Shown here: positions 56,601 to 64,000 of the stretch, one piece after another
Layout of the letters: each line of letters starts with the position of its first letter
Position numbering within the stretch: the first letter of the stretch is position 1
Source: Corynebacterium testudinoris
GTDB lineage: Bacteria > Actinomycetota > Actinomycetes > Mycobacteriales > Mycobacteriaceae
Direction: 5' to 3'
Assembly (NCBI RefSeq): GCF_001021045.1
Contig: NZ_CP011545.1
Location: 372,001 to 436,000, forward strand
Length of the DNA stretch: 64,000 nt
Program-made: the position numbers and the translations under genes
Notes under the pieces: model-generated
What the model saw: the letters and a program-made list of their open reading frames with translations, nothing else
Databases searched by the model: none
Told to the model about the DNA's origin: nothing

Positions 56601-57088
56601 AGTGGTACTACCGCTATGACCTGGAAGAACCCCCCGTCGGCTGGGACACGGATGCCGATGTGACCGCCTGGACGCAGGGACCTGCCCCGATCGGTTGGGG
56701 ACACGCGGGCGTCGCCACGCCTATCGACGTCCCCGTGGCACAGCGCGCAGCCACCGCCTACTTCGTGCGGGATGTCGACATCGACACCGCCGCCCTCCCC
56801 GCGGGAGGGTATCTAGAAATCAGCGTCCGGGCCGACGACGGCGTGCTTGTGCGCATCAACGGAAAAGAGGTGGGGCGCAAACGCTTGATGGAGGGCTCAG
56901 TCACGCACAACACCTTTGCTAGTGGAGCCGTGAACACGGCAACAGCCATCGCCGATCCGCTGATCATCCGAATCCCGATCTCGGAGCTTCAGCCGGGACG
57001 CAACCGGATCGCGGTGGAGACGCACCTGAACTACCGGTCCACCCCGTCCGTCACCTTCGAGCTGTCGGCGGAGGTGATTGGGGCGTGA
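53627..57088 (+). CDS. Large secreted protein: fibrinogen-like domain, beta-propeller, Fn3 and duplicated C-terminal domain
   Basis: An 1153-residue exported protein. The signal peptide covers about residues 1-29 (LLAVCVVLIALVASSFAAPA). Residues 60-280 are a bacterial fibrinogen-like domain with YCDQDMDGGGW (93-103). Residues about 300-700 repeat blocks such as FVGGNFTHAE, LVGGDFKNVNG, YIGGNFTHLSS and WVGGDFVGS, a delta-60-type beta-propeller. An Fn3 domain (about 705-790) follows. Two similar domains end the protein (WHYSYDQGTPAAGW...AAETHLNYRTS and WYYRYDLEEPPVGW...AVETHLNYRSTP). There is no sortase motif or anchor. It probably binds glycan or host/other cell surfaces. Confidence 0.85.
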   Translation: MNISSSLRMFRLLAVCVVLIALVASSFAAPARSQEVVAPNVPQARTVEAAKRDGRTMDTAAGSCWEIKQKFPSQPSGSYWLLTPTMQAPQQFYCDQDMDGGGWVLIGQGREGWEKFADGKGNPERLLARGRSPEDFSPVQLPSATIDGLLSGTDVNQLPEGMRVVRATDSSGSRWQALDLRPTRMTTWSWALPTEDTVAAFRINNGIWRAGGQFQTSFGLDNAWNRVDLSVTANRGYNWGFGYGVNAYGGNTSANNFLWSRNGYSPLPFAELYVRPRISSDENFTRIDDGGTPASEQRAMAANFASPTSWGVSGNLNGRTTEGNAPVQAFAEINGTMFVGGNFTHAEQRNASRQVPRTALAAFDATTGDLREGFNVEFDNQVKALQVLPDGRLLVGGDFKNVNGQSHSGTVVVDPTTGAIDQSWTLEITSRLSSGIVSVTSFALGGEFVYIGGNFTHLSSANVANSYSRAAARVRLDGTPDRSWNPEFNGTVVDIDTSSGGDRFYAAGYFTKSVNNDAMKAAVLSTEPGAQPATNWVFRGSAADRSNYQQAIDDTGQLLFIGGSEHALFGYNTATLDRVSGSITKQIGGDFQAIASDGSVTYAGCHCSQNTYQDAYYWPTMNRDWSRVDNIQWVGAWDAQTGKQLGGFSPYRLISNNAGAWSLFVASDGALWVGGDFVGSNTALDRSQWNGGWVRYPGRDVVAPDTPSRVWSDGGNADTVTIRWSGVSDSTSYEVLRDDRVIATIPSNGSIASGSATVPRGGENRFFVRAVDAAGNRSASTSVFKAPDAGEVDPNNPILIDQRATWHYSYDQGTPAAGWNMESGFATWPEGTVPIGYGAGGLGTSLTPPAGATRPITTWFAREFEVANPRAFTTATLEYVADDGAVVYLNGQEIHRTRLADGPVNADTRANAAISTSAAQATRVRIAIPSSLLKPGKNVLAAETHLNYRTSPNMSFDANLLITDFAPAPETPTPVEPEVPTPAAFRIAEGSEWYYRYDLEEPPVGWDTDADVTAWTQGPAPIGWGHAGVATPIDVPVAQRAATAYFVRDVDIDTAALPAGGYLEISVRADDGVLVRINGKEVGRKRLMEGSVTHNTFASGAVNTATAIADPLIIRIPISELQPGRNRIAVETHLNYRSTPSVTFELSAEVIGA

Positions 57089-57795
57089 GCTCAGACGCCA
57101 CCGCCATGGCGCACCGCGTTGCCCGGCCCGGAACGGTTGCCACCTGGTTAAACCACTGGTCCATCCAACATGCTGACTGGACGGCGCTTCGCCAGGTCAG
57201 CTGCATCGGCATCGACGGGACGCTCTTACAGCTGCTCATGCGGAGGGCGGGCTACGACCTCGGGCGGACCTCCGCGGACCTCGTCCTCCCCATCCTCTTC
57301 CGCGATGTACTTCCCGCCAACAGCGCCATCGCGCTCATCGGTGCCGCGCCGGGTGTGGCGCAGAAGGCTGCCGCCCGCCTGGGTAACCGCCACCGCGTGC
57401 GGGCGTGGGATGGGTACGGGCAGCTCAGCGCTTTGCGCTCCGATCCCCATGAGCTGCAGGAATTCGCCCCCGATATCATCGTCCTCGGGCTCGGGGCGGG
57501 CCTACAGGATGAGGTGGCCGTGGAGTTCCACGCCCACTTCCCGGCGGCGGTCATCTGTACCTCGGGCGGCTGGATCGACCAGTTTTCCCGCAAGGAGCAA
57601 TACTTCCCGGCGTGGGTGCATAGGTTCCGCCTCGGGTGGCTGTGGAGGATCCTCCACGAGCCCCGCCGCCTGCTGCGTCGCTACACTATCGACGCCGTGA
57701 CCATTGTGCTCAAACAGCGCGATTACCTGGGCACACTGCAGCAGATGCAGGTGGAGCCGACCCCGATCTGCCTGGAAGTCCAGCCCCGCACCTAG
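57085..57795 (+). CDS. WecG/TagA/CpsF family glycosyltransferase
   Basis: A 236-residue GT26-type enzyme that adds the second sugar to the lipid-linked primer. FAPDIIVLGLGAGLQDEVAVEFH, ICTSGGWIDQFSRKEQYFPAWVHRFRLGWLWRILHEPRRLLRRYT is the family core. GTG 57085 overlaps the stop of the secreted protein gene, so it is the last gene of the plus-strand operon. It faces the initiating transferase on the other strand. Confidence 0.9.
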   Translation: MSSDATAMAHRVARPGTVATWLNHWSIQHADWTALRQVSCIGIDGTLLQLLMRRAGYDLGRTSADLVLPILFRDVLPANSAIALIGAAPGVAQKAAARLGNRHRVRAWDGYGQLSALRSDPHELQEFAPDIIVLGLGAGLQDEVAVEFHAHFPAAVICTSGGWIDQFSRKEQYFPAWVHRFRLGWLWRILHEPRRLLRRYTIDAVTIVLKQRDYLGTLQQMQVEPTPICLEVQPRT

Positions 57796-59244
57796 CTAGT
57801 ACGCACCGTCCTTGGACAGCACAGCCTTGAAGGTCCGCAGCAGGATCCGCAGGTCGAGGCGGGGGCTGCAGTTCTCGGCATAGTAGAGATCCAGGTACAC
57901 CGAATCTTCCCAGGACAGGTTAGAGCGCCCCATGGTCTGCCAGAGCCCGGTCAGCCCGGGCTTGACCAGGAACTTGCGGATGACATGCTTTTCGTAGCCA
58001 GCCACTTCCTTCGGCAGGGGCGGGCGGGGGCCGATCAAGGTCATATCGCCGCGAAGGGCATTGATGAGCTGCGGTAATTCATCAAGGCTGTACTGGCGGA
58101 GGAACCCGCCAACCTTGGTGATCCGGGGATCATCCTTGAGCTTGAACAGGACCTCATTCCCGGAATCCTGCGGCAGCTCCATTTTGGCGAGCATGTCCTT
58201 CAACGCTTCCTCGGCGTCGATCTTCATGGTGCGGAACTTGAGCATGGTGAACTGTCGCCCGTTCAAACCCACGCGGACCTGACTGAAAAAGACCGGTCCG
58301 CCATCACCAATCTTGATCATCACGGCGATGAGCAGGAGCAACGGGGACAGAGCAATCAATCCCAGGCCCGACAAGACGATGTCTCCGAATCGTTTGGCGT
58401 GGAAATACCATCCGCTGTATTCAGCGGGTGCGATGTCGATGATGCTCGGGCGAATACCGGCCTGGACCTGCATCCGCTGCGCCGACACCCCATGGATGGG
58501 CACGAGGAAGGACATCTTCTTATTGGCAGCTTCTAGGCCCCAGCGGAGCGACTGCACCTGCGCAGTGGACAGGCCCGAGTAGGGGGAGAGGAGCAGCCCG
58601 CTAGCGTTGCGCTTGAGCACCTCTTGCAGGATGTATTCGGTGGGCGAGGGGGAGTCCAGCGCCGAAGGTGTGTAGATATGCCCAGCGATGGCCACTTCGT
58701 TGTGGAACGATCCCGCCAGAATGTCCAGGGCAGGGTCGTCTTCGCCGTTCTCGCCCAGAACAACGTAGGACTCCTCCGTCGCCTGCTTTGTGCTGCTGAT
58801 TCGGTGCACGATCAGCCGTAGGCCAAAGATGAGCAGGATTGCCACGGGCAGCGTGACATAGAACAGCGCAGGTGGGAGCGCATCGAGGAACACCACGTCG
58901 ACGATCGCGAACGCCCCCAGGGTAAGAAGCGAGGTGCACGCGACCCGTTGGAAGGGCTTCGACATCGTCCACACCACCCGCGTGGCATAGGAACCGGTAA
59001 TGGCCAGGGCGAATAGCCAGGCCACGAGGATCAGTGCCATGTGTGCCCACGGAGTGGTTGGAGATGCGCCGGCTCCATGCTCCTGGAAAAACGCCGGGGA
59101 GGTGAGCAGGAGGGCGATGACGATAGCGAGGGTATCGCCGAGAAACAGGGTGAGAGCCGGGACGTGGCTTGATGGTCGGCGAGTGGCCCCAGGGGAGGTT
59201 TCTTTCTGGGCACCGCCCAGAGCAAAGGTCTGCGACATCTCCAT
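57796..59244 (-). CDS. Initiating sugar-phosphate transferase (WbaP/WcaJ type)
   Basis: A 482-residue polyprenyl-phosphate hexose-1-phosphate transferase. Four N-terminal helices lie within residues 30-160, then a Rossmann-like middle part, then a re-entrant helix (LSGLGLIALSPLLLLIAVMIKI). The catalytic domain has VRVGLNGRQFTMLKFRTM, LRQYSLDELPQLINALRGDMTLIGPRP and VKPGLTGLWQTMGRSNLSWED. It primes the repeat unit. ATG 59244 follows GAGAGGAG; a frame up to 59379 is not conserved. It converges on the glycosyltransferase gene before it. Confidence 0.9.
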   Translation of the reverse strand: MEMSQTFALGGAQKETSPGATRRPSSHVPALTLFLGDTLAIVIALLLTSPAFFQEHGAGASPTTPWAHMALILVAWLFALAITGSYATRVVWTMSKPFQRVACTSLLTLGAFAIVDVVFLDALPPALFYVTLPVAILLIFGLRLIVHRISSTKQATEESYVVLGENGEDDPALDILAGSFHNEVAIAGHIYTPSALDSPSPTEYILQEVLKRNASGLLLSPYSGLSTAQVQSLRWGLEAANKKMSFLVPIHGVSAQRMQVQAGIRPSIIDIAPAEYSGWYFHAKRFGDIVLSGLGLIALSPLLLLIAVMIKIGDGGPVFFSQVRVGLNGRQFTMLKFRTMKIDAEEALKDMLAKMELPQDSGNEVLFKLKDDPRITKVGGFLRQYSLDELPQLINALRGDMTLIGPRPPLPKEVAGYEKHVIRKFLVKPGLTGLWQTMGRSNLSWEDSVYLDLYYAENCSPRLDLRILLRTFKAVLSKDGAY

Positions 59245-59351
59245 GGGTTTGACTCCTCTCACGACGGAAGCTGGGTGAGTGTATACAACTTCCTTGCTGT
59301 GAAAGTTACCCGATGGGCCCTCGGCCCACTGTCGTTGGGGTGGCAAACATA

Positions 59352-59379
59352 TACATAAGTGTGAGCCTATTGTTGACAA
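59352..59379 (-). promoter_or_regulatory. Candidate promoter of the initiating transferase
   Basis: On the minus strand TTGTCA (59379-59374) and TATGTA (59357-59352) are 16 bases apart. The plus strand carries TTGACA at the same spot, and AAGTTGA/TCAACTT (59378-59384, 59398-59404) form an inverted repeat over it. The spacer of 354 bases to the next gene also has a small hairpin at 59511-59527. Confidence 0.35.
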
Positions 59380-59598
59380 GTTGAGGGACGGATGGCGTTC
59401 AACTTATGAGTAGCGATAGGAGCGGTGAATTATTCCTAGCGTTTGCTCAGGAAAACATGCGGCCGTACTCAATAAGTCCGTGTTAGGTTATGTCCGTCAA
59501 AGAGAAGAAAACGATGTTCAGCATCGTCATACGCAGAGGGCACACCGTGAATCCGCACCGAGCCCGCACCAAGCCCGCACAGACCTGGAGTTAGATTT

Positions 59599-61227
59599 AT
59601 GAGCCGCCGTGTTCTTATCCCATCCATCGTGATCGGGATCATCCTGATCGCCGGCCTGATCTTCTTTTTCCTCCCCAAAGGCCCTGCGGTGACACTGACC
59701 TCGCAGGACTATCGCGTGGCCAAGAAAGAAGATGTGGTCAGCCGTGTCATGGTCAGCGGTGTTGTTGACCCGTTGCGCAGCGTCGTGCTGTCCACCCACC
59801 TCAGCGGCCCAGTGGAAAAACTCGACGTCAAGGTGGGTGATCGCGTCAATGCGGAGCAGATCCTCGCGCAGATTGACGTCTCGGCCCAACAACGCGAGCT
59901 GGACACCCAACGCGCCCAGCAGGCCACCAGCGATGCGGCGGCACTCTCCCAGGTAGAGCAGGCACAGCAGCAATACCAGCAGTATCGAACCGGGCTGGAT
60001 GAGGGGCTCAACCAACAGATCATCTCCGCCGAGGCTGCACTCCGCGCCGCGGATGGCCAGTATGTCGACTCCGTTGCCGCCTTCGATGCCAAGGCCAAGC
60101 ACCGCGCCGATGGCACCGACACCGCCATTCGGGAGCAGGGCAATGCAGTGGAAAATTCCCGCACCCAGCTCATCTCGGCGGCTCTTGATGCCGTCCGCAG
60201 CGGTGTCACCGCCGCCGACACCCTCGCGGGCTCTCAGCCGGGCGGAACGGCGACGACGCCCACCGATAACACCGGAGCGGCCATCGGATCCGTGGTGACG
60301 GCGGTCGATTCCGTCAACCGCCTCCACGGTGCCGCGCAGAACCTCGATCAAAACCAGCGCGCCTATGAGGTGACGTTGGGCAACGTCGATACGGACCTGG
60401 CCACCTCGCAGCGCGCAGTGGGCCAGGCCTTCGAAGCTAAGAAGGAAGCAGCCATCGCCCTCGAGTCCGCCCGACTGGGGGCGCAGCAGCAGTTGGATAC
60501 CCACGCCTCCGCGGTTGATCAGGCGTGGCGCGGGGCGCAGGCAGCAAAGGCCGCGTCCTCCCAGGGCAGCAACCAGTTGTTGGTGGACATTTCCAACCGG
60601 GATGTTCGCACGCCGATGGGCGGCATTGTTACCTCGGTGGTCGCCGAGAAGGGCAAGCCCGCCGCCGGGACATTGCTCACGGTGGCCGATGAGGGCTCCT
60701 TGATCATCAAAACCGAGGTGAAGGAAGTCGACGTCCCGCAGGTGACTGTCGGAGCACCTGTCACCTTCACCACTCCCACGACCGGGACGAAGGAGTTCCA
60801 AGGCAAGGTCCGCTTCGTGTCCCCGGTGGCGGCCGCCCCGCCCGCCGGTGCTGCCGAGGCGGTCAAGGACACCGCTAACCGCAAGGCCGCCTTCCCGGTG
60901 GAAATTGAGGTCACCGGCCAGCCCGAGGGGCTTCGCATCGGTGGATCGGCCAAGGCTCAGATCATCACCGAGCGGGAAGCCGGCAAGCTCGCGGTTCCCC
61001 GCGACGCCATTTTTGAGGAATCGGGCAAAAAGTACGTTCTCGTCCTCGCCGAGGATTCCGGGGACTACGTCGTGGAGCGCCGGGAGGTCACCGTGGGTGC
61101 CTCCAACGAGATTGATACCGCCATCACCGGTGGGGCGTTGAAGGAGGGGGAGCGCGTGCTCAACCAGCCCTCCACCTACCTCGAACACGAAGGCCAGAAG
61201 GTCGCGGTCAATGACGCAACTCAGTAG
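59599..61227 (+). CDS. HlyD/MacA-family efflux adaptor
   Basis: A 542-residue anchored protein. The membrane helix is residues about 5-26 (VLIPSIVIGIILIAGLIFFF). A split biotinyl-lipoyl motif (SGPVEKLDVKVGDRVNAEQILAQID and RTPMGGIVTSVVAEKGKPAAGTLLTVADE) encloses a long coiled coil rich in Gln/Ala (about 95-330). Beta-barrel parts follow (IKTEVKEVDVPQVTVGAPVTF). It would link the MacB-type transporter to the outer layers of the envelope. The stop overlaps the ATPase start by 17 bases. Confidence 0.88.
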   Translation: MSRRVLIPSIVIGIILIAGLIFFFLPKGPAVTLTSQDYRVAKKEDVVSRVMVSGVVDPLRSVVLSTHLSGPVEKLDVKVGDRVNAEQILAQIDVSAQQRELDTQRAQQATSDAAALSQVEQAQQQYQQYRTGLDEGLNQQIISAEAALRAADGQYVDSVAAFDAKAKHRADGTDTAIREQGNAVENSRTQLISAALDAVRSGVTAADTLAGSQPGGTATTPTDNTGAAIGSVVTAVDSVNRLHGAAQNLDQNQRAYEVTLGNVDTDLATSQRAVGQAFEAKKEAAIALESARLGAQQQLDTHASAVDQAWRGAQAAKAASSQGSNQLLVDISNRDVRTPMGGIVTSVVAEKGKPAAGTLLTVADEGSLIIKTEVKEVDVPQVTVGAPVTFTTPTTGTKEFQGKVRFVSPVAAAPPAGAAEAVKDTANRKAAFPVEIEVTGQPEGLRIGGSAKAQIITEREAGKLAVPRDAIFEESGKKYVLVLAEDSGDYVVERREVTVGASNEIDTAITGGALKEGERVLNQPSTYLEHEGQKVAVNDATQ

Positions 61228-61932
61228 CGTCATCGCGCCCGAGCGTGTCATCGACATGCGGGGCATTGTCAAAACCTTCAACATTGGGACCCCGGCCGAG
61301 CTCACCGTTTTGCACGGCTGCGATTTCTACACCGACCCCGGGGAGTTCGTCTCCGTCGTGGGTACCTCCGGCTCCGGTAAGTCGACGCTGATGAACATCA
61401 TCGGCCTCCTTGACCGACCCACCGCAGGCTCCTACGTCTTCAGCGGTACCGACGTGCTCGAGGCCGATGAGGACCGATTGGCCCGCTACCGCAGCCAGAA
61501 CATCGGCTTCGTGTTCCAGAACTTCAACCTCATTGGCCGCATCGATGCCATTCGCAACGTCGCCATGCCCATGATGTACGCCGGGATGTCCGGGCGGGAA
61601 AGAAACAACCGGGCGGAAGAGCTGTTGGAAATGGTGGGCATGAAGGACCGCATGAACCACTTGCCCAACGAGCTCTCCGGTGGTCAAAAGCAGCGCGTTG
61701 CCATCGCCCGGGCGTTGGCGAACAACCCTGATCTCATCTTGGCGGATGAACCGACCGGCGCCCTGGACTCCGCCACGGGCCGCATGGTCATGGACCTGTT
61801 CCACGAACTAAATCAGGAGCACGGCAAGACCATCGTCTTCATTACTCACAACCCGGAGTTGGCGAAGGAAACGAGCCGGGTGGTCACCATGCGCGACGGT
61901 GTCATTGTTGATGAGGACGGGGGGGCACTGAC

Positions 61933-61936
<4 letters not shown>
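61211..61936 (+). CDS. ABC transporter ATPase (MacB type)
   Basis: A 241-residue ATPase. Walker A GTSGSGKSTLMN, Q-loop FVFQNFNLIGRIDA, signature ELSGGQKQRVAIARAL, Walker B LILADEPTGALDS and H-loop VFITHNPE are all intact. GALDSATGxxVMDLF is typical of LolD/MacB ATPases. It overlaps both neighbours, so it forms one operon with the adaptor and permease. Confidence 0.95.
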
Positions 61937-63200
<1,264 letters not shown>

Positions 63201-63210
<10 letters not shown>

Positions 63211-64000
63211 CTGGCCGCCTTGATCGCGGCGAGGAACTCGGCGTAGCGCTGGCGGATCTCCAACAACGGGGCCTGGACTTCCTGCGCGGAGATCGTCGCT
63301 ACCTCTCGGCGCAGGGCCTTGCGAGTGCGGCGCTTAACCCCGCCGCTGATCGCGACACCAAACACCGAAGTAAATAGTCCCAGCAGGATCCCCAGCAACA
63401 CTCCTCCGAGGATGAGCAGGGTGGGGATGGGCCAGCCTTCGATCTGCGGGATGATGTCATCCATGAGCGGATAGAGCGCGCCGGGCAGGAACGCAGCCAG
63501 GAGGTACCAGCCCACCCCCACCAGTGCCCCGAGGAGGGCCAGCCACTGGAGGACGGTGACAATGCCCCAGGCCCGTGAGGGTTGGGCGGGCAGTTTCGTG
63601 CGGGCGGCAGCGCGGTCGAGTGTTTCGGGGAGCTTGTCTGCGATCGCTTCCGTGCGGTCGACGATCGCCCCACCCCAGCGCTCCGGCAGGCCTTCTGCCA
63701 CGGCAGCTGCGTAGCCGCGTACCCCACGATGCGCGATGGCCCGGCCGGACGCATCCAAGCTGGGCAGGGACGTGCGGTGCACCCCGGTATCGTCTGCTTC
63801 CTCGCGCAGGCCCAGCCGCCGCAGCGGATCGGGGCGCAGACGCAGCAGCCACGAGGTGAGCAGCCACCCGGTCTTTTGGCCCAGCCGCTTGCGGTAGGCG
63901 GCGGCGGTGACGCCGGCGAGCTGATCGGTGCCCACGGCGTCGGAAAGCAAACCATCCATCTCCCGCTTCGCGGAATCCGGCACCTTCCTCACCCCCGGTG
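63201..64000 (-). CDS. C-terminal part of a YfjP-like GTPase (partial)
   Basis: At least 263 residues are encoded, and the frame runs open to the window edge. Two membrane segments are seen (WGIVTVLQWLALLGALVGVGWYLLAAF and PIPTLLILGGVLLGILLGLFTSVFGVAI). The segment before them (RGYAAAVAEGLPERWGGAI...TEAIADKLPETLDRAAART) and the paired C-terminal helices resemble the membrane half of actinobacterial YfjP-family GTPases. The G domain would lie upstream, outside the window, so the assignment is tentative. Confidence 0.5.

Noticed and set aside
54542..56704. Minus-strand open frame of 720 codons opposite the fibrinogen-like protein gene
   Set aside because: The plus strand has clear domains and a signal peptide; the opposite frame is Arg/Gly-rich with no motif.
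59527..61305. Minus-strand open frame of 592 codons opposite the efflux adaptor
   Set aside because: A shadow of the HlyD-family gene; no ribosome site or domain.

Overview
The window looks like a chromosomal segment of a Corynebacterium or very close relative. The coding sequence is GC-rich and the gene order is the one known from that genus: polyprenyl synthase end, tRNA-Tyr, tRNA-Thr/Met/Trp, secE-nusG-rplK-rplA, rplJ-rplL, a DUF3068 protein, rpoB-rpoC, rpsL-rpsG-fusA-tuf, and an S10 ribosomal operon from rpsJ to rpsQ. The species cannot be named from the sequence alone.

Layout. 1-4535: tail of a prenyl synthase gene, four tRNAs, a VOC protein, secE, nusG, rplK, rplA. 4545-6092: rtcB (RNA ligase) behind an attenuator-like leader with its own short ORF. 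6108-9769 (minus): a trehalose-type PTS permease and trehalose-6-phosphate hydrolase. 9914-11233: rplJ-rplL with an L10-type leader. 11260-15148: an accessory insertion with small membrane proteins and a nested IS3-family element that splits a small membrane-protein gene. 15552-24445: DUF3068 protein, rpoB, rpoC. 24457-28872: palindromic repeats, a DUF1707 protein, the anaerobic ribonucleotide reductase pair nrdD-nrdG with NrdR-like boxes, and an alpha/beta hydrolase. 29149-33956: rpsL, rpsG, fusA, tuf. 33991-35108: panD and an unknown gene. 35164-37685 (minus): an Asp23/Gls24-type envelope-stress operon. 38217-43375: S10 operon. 43556-45141: OFA-family MFS transporter.

45362-59244 is a surface-polysaccharide locus. 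It holds a TagD-like nucleotidyltransferase, a CDP-alcohol phosphotransferase, two family-2 glycosyltransferases, a Wzz-like protein, a Wzy-like polymerase, a Wzx-like flippase, a very large secreted protein with a bacterial fibrinogen-like domain and a beta-propeller, a WecG/TagA glycosyltransferase and an initiating sugar-phosphate transferase. A lipoprotein gene lies antisense between polymerase and flippase. The set is nearly complete for a Wzx/Wzy pathway: priming (57796-59244), chain growth by glycosyltransferases, possible phospho-alditol decoration, flipping, polymerisation and length control. The fibrinogen-like protein is the likely surface partner of the polymer. 59599-63210 is a MacAB-type efflux operon, and the window ends inside a YfjP-like GTPase gene.

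Most interesting: the rtcB leader, where a translated short ORF overlaps one arm of an antiterminator that excludes an intrinsic terminator; the fibrinogen-like/propeller protein inside the polysaccharide locus; the IS-in-IS event whose target gene can be rebuilt exactly; and three families of short palindromic elements beside housekeeping operons.
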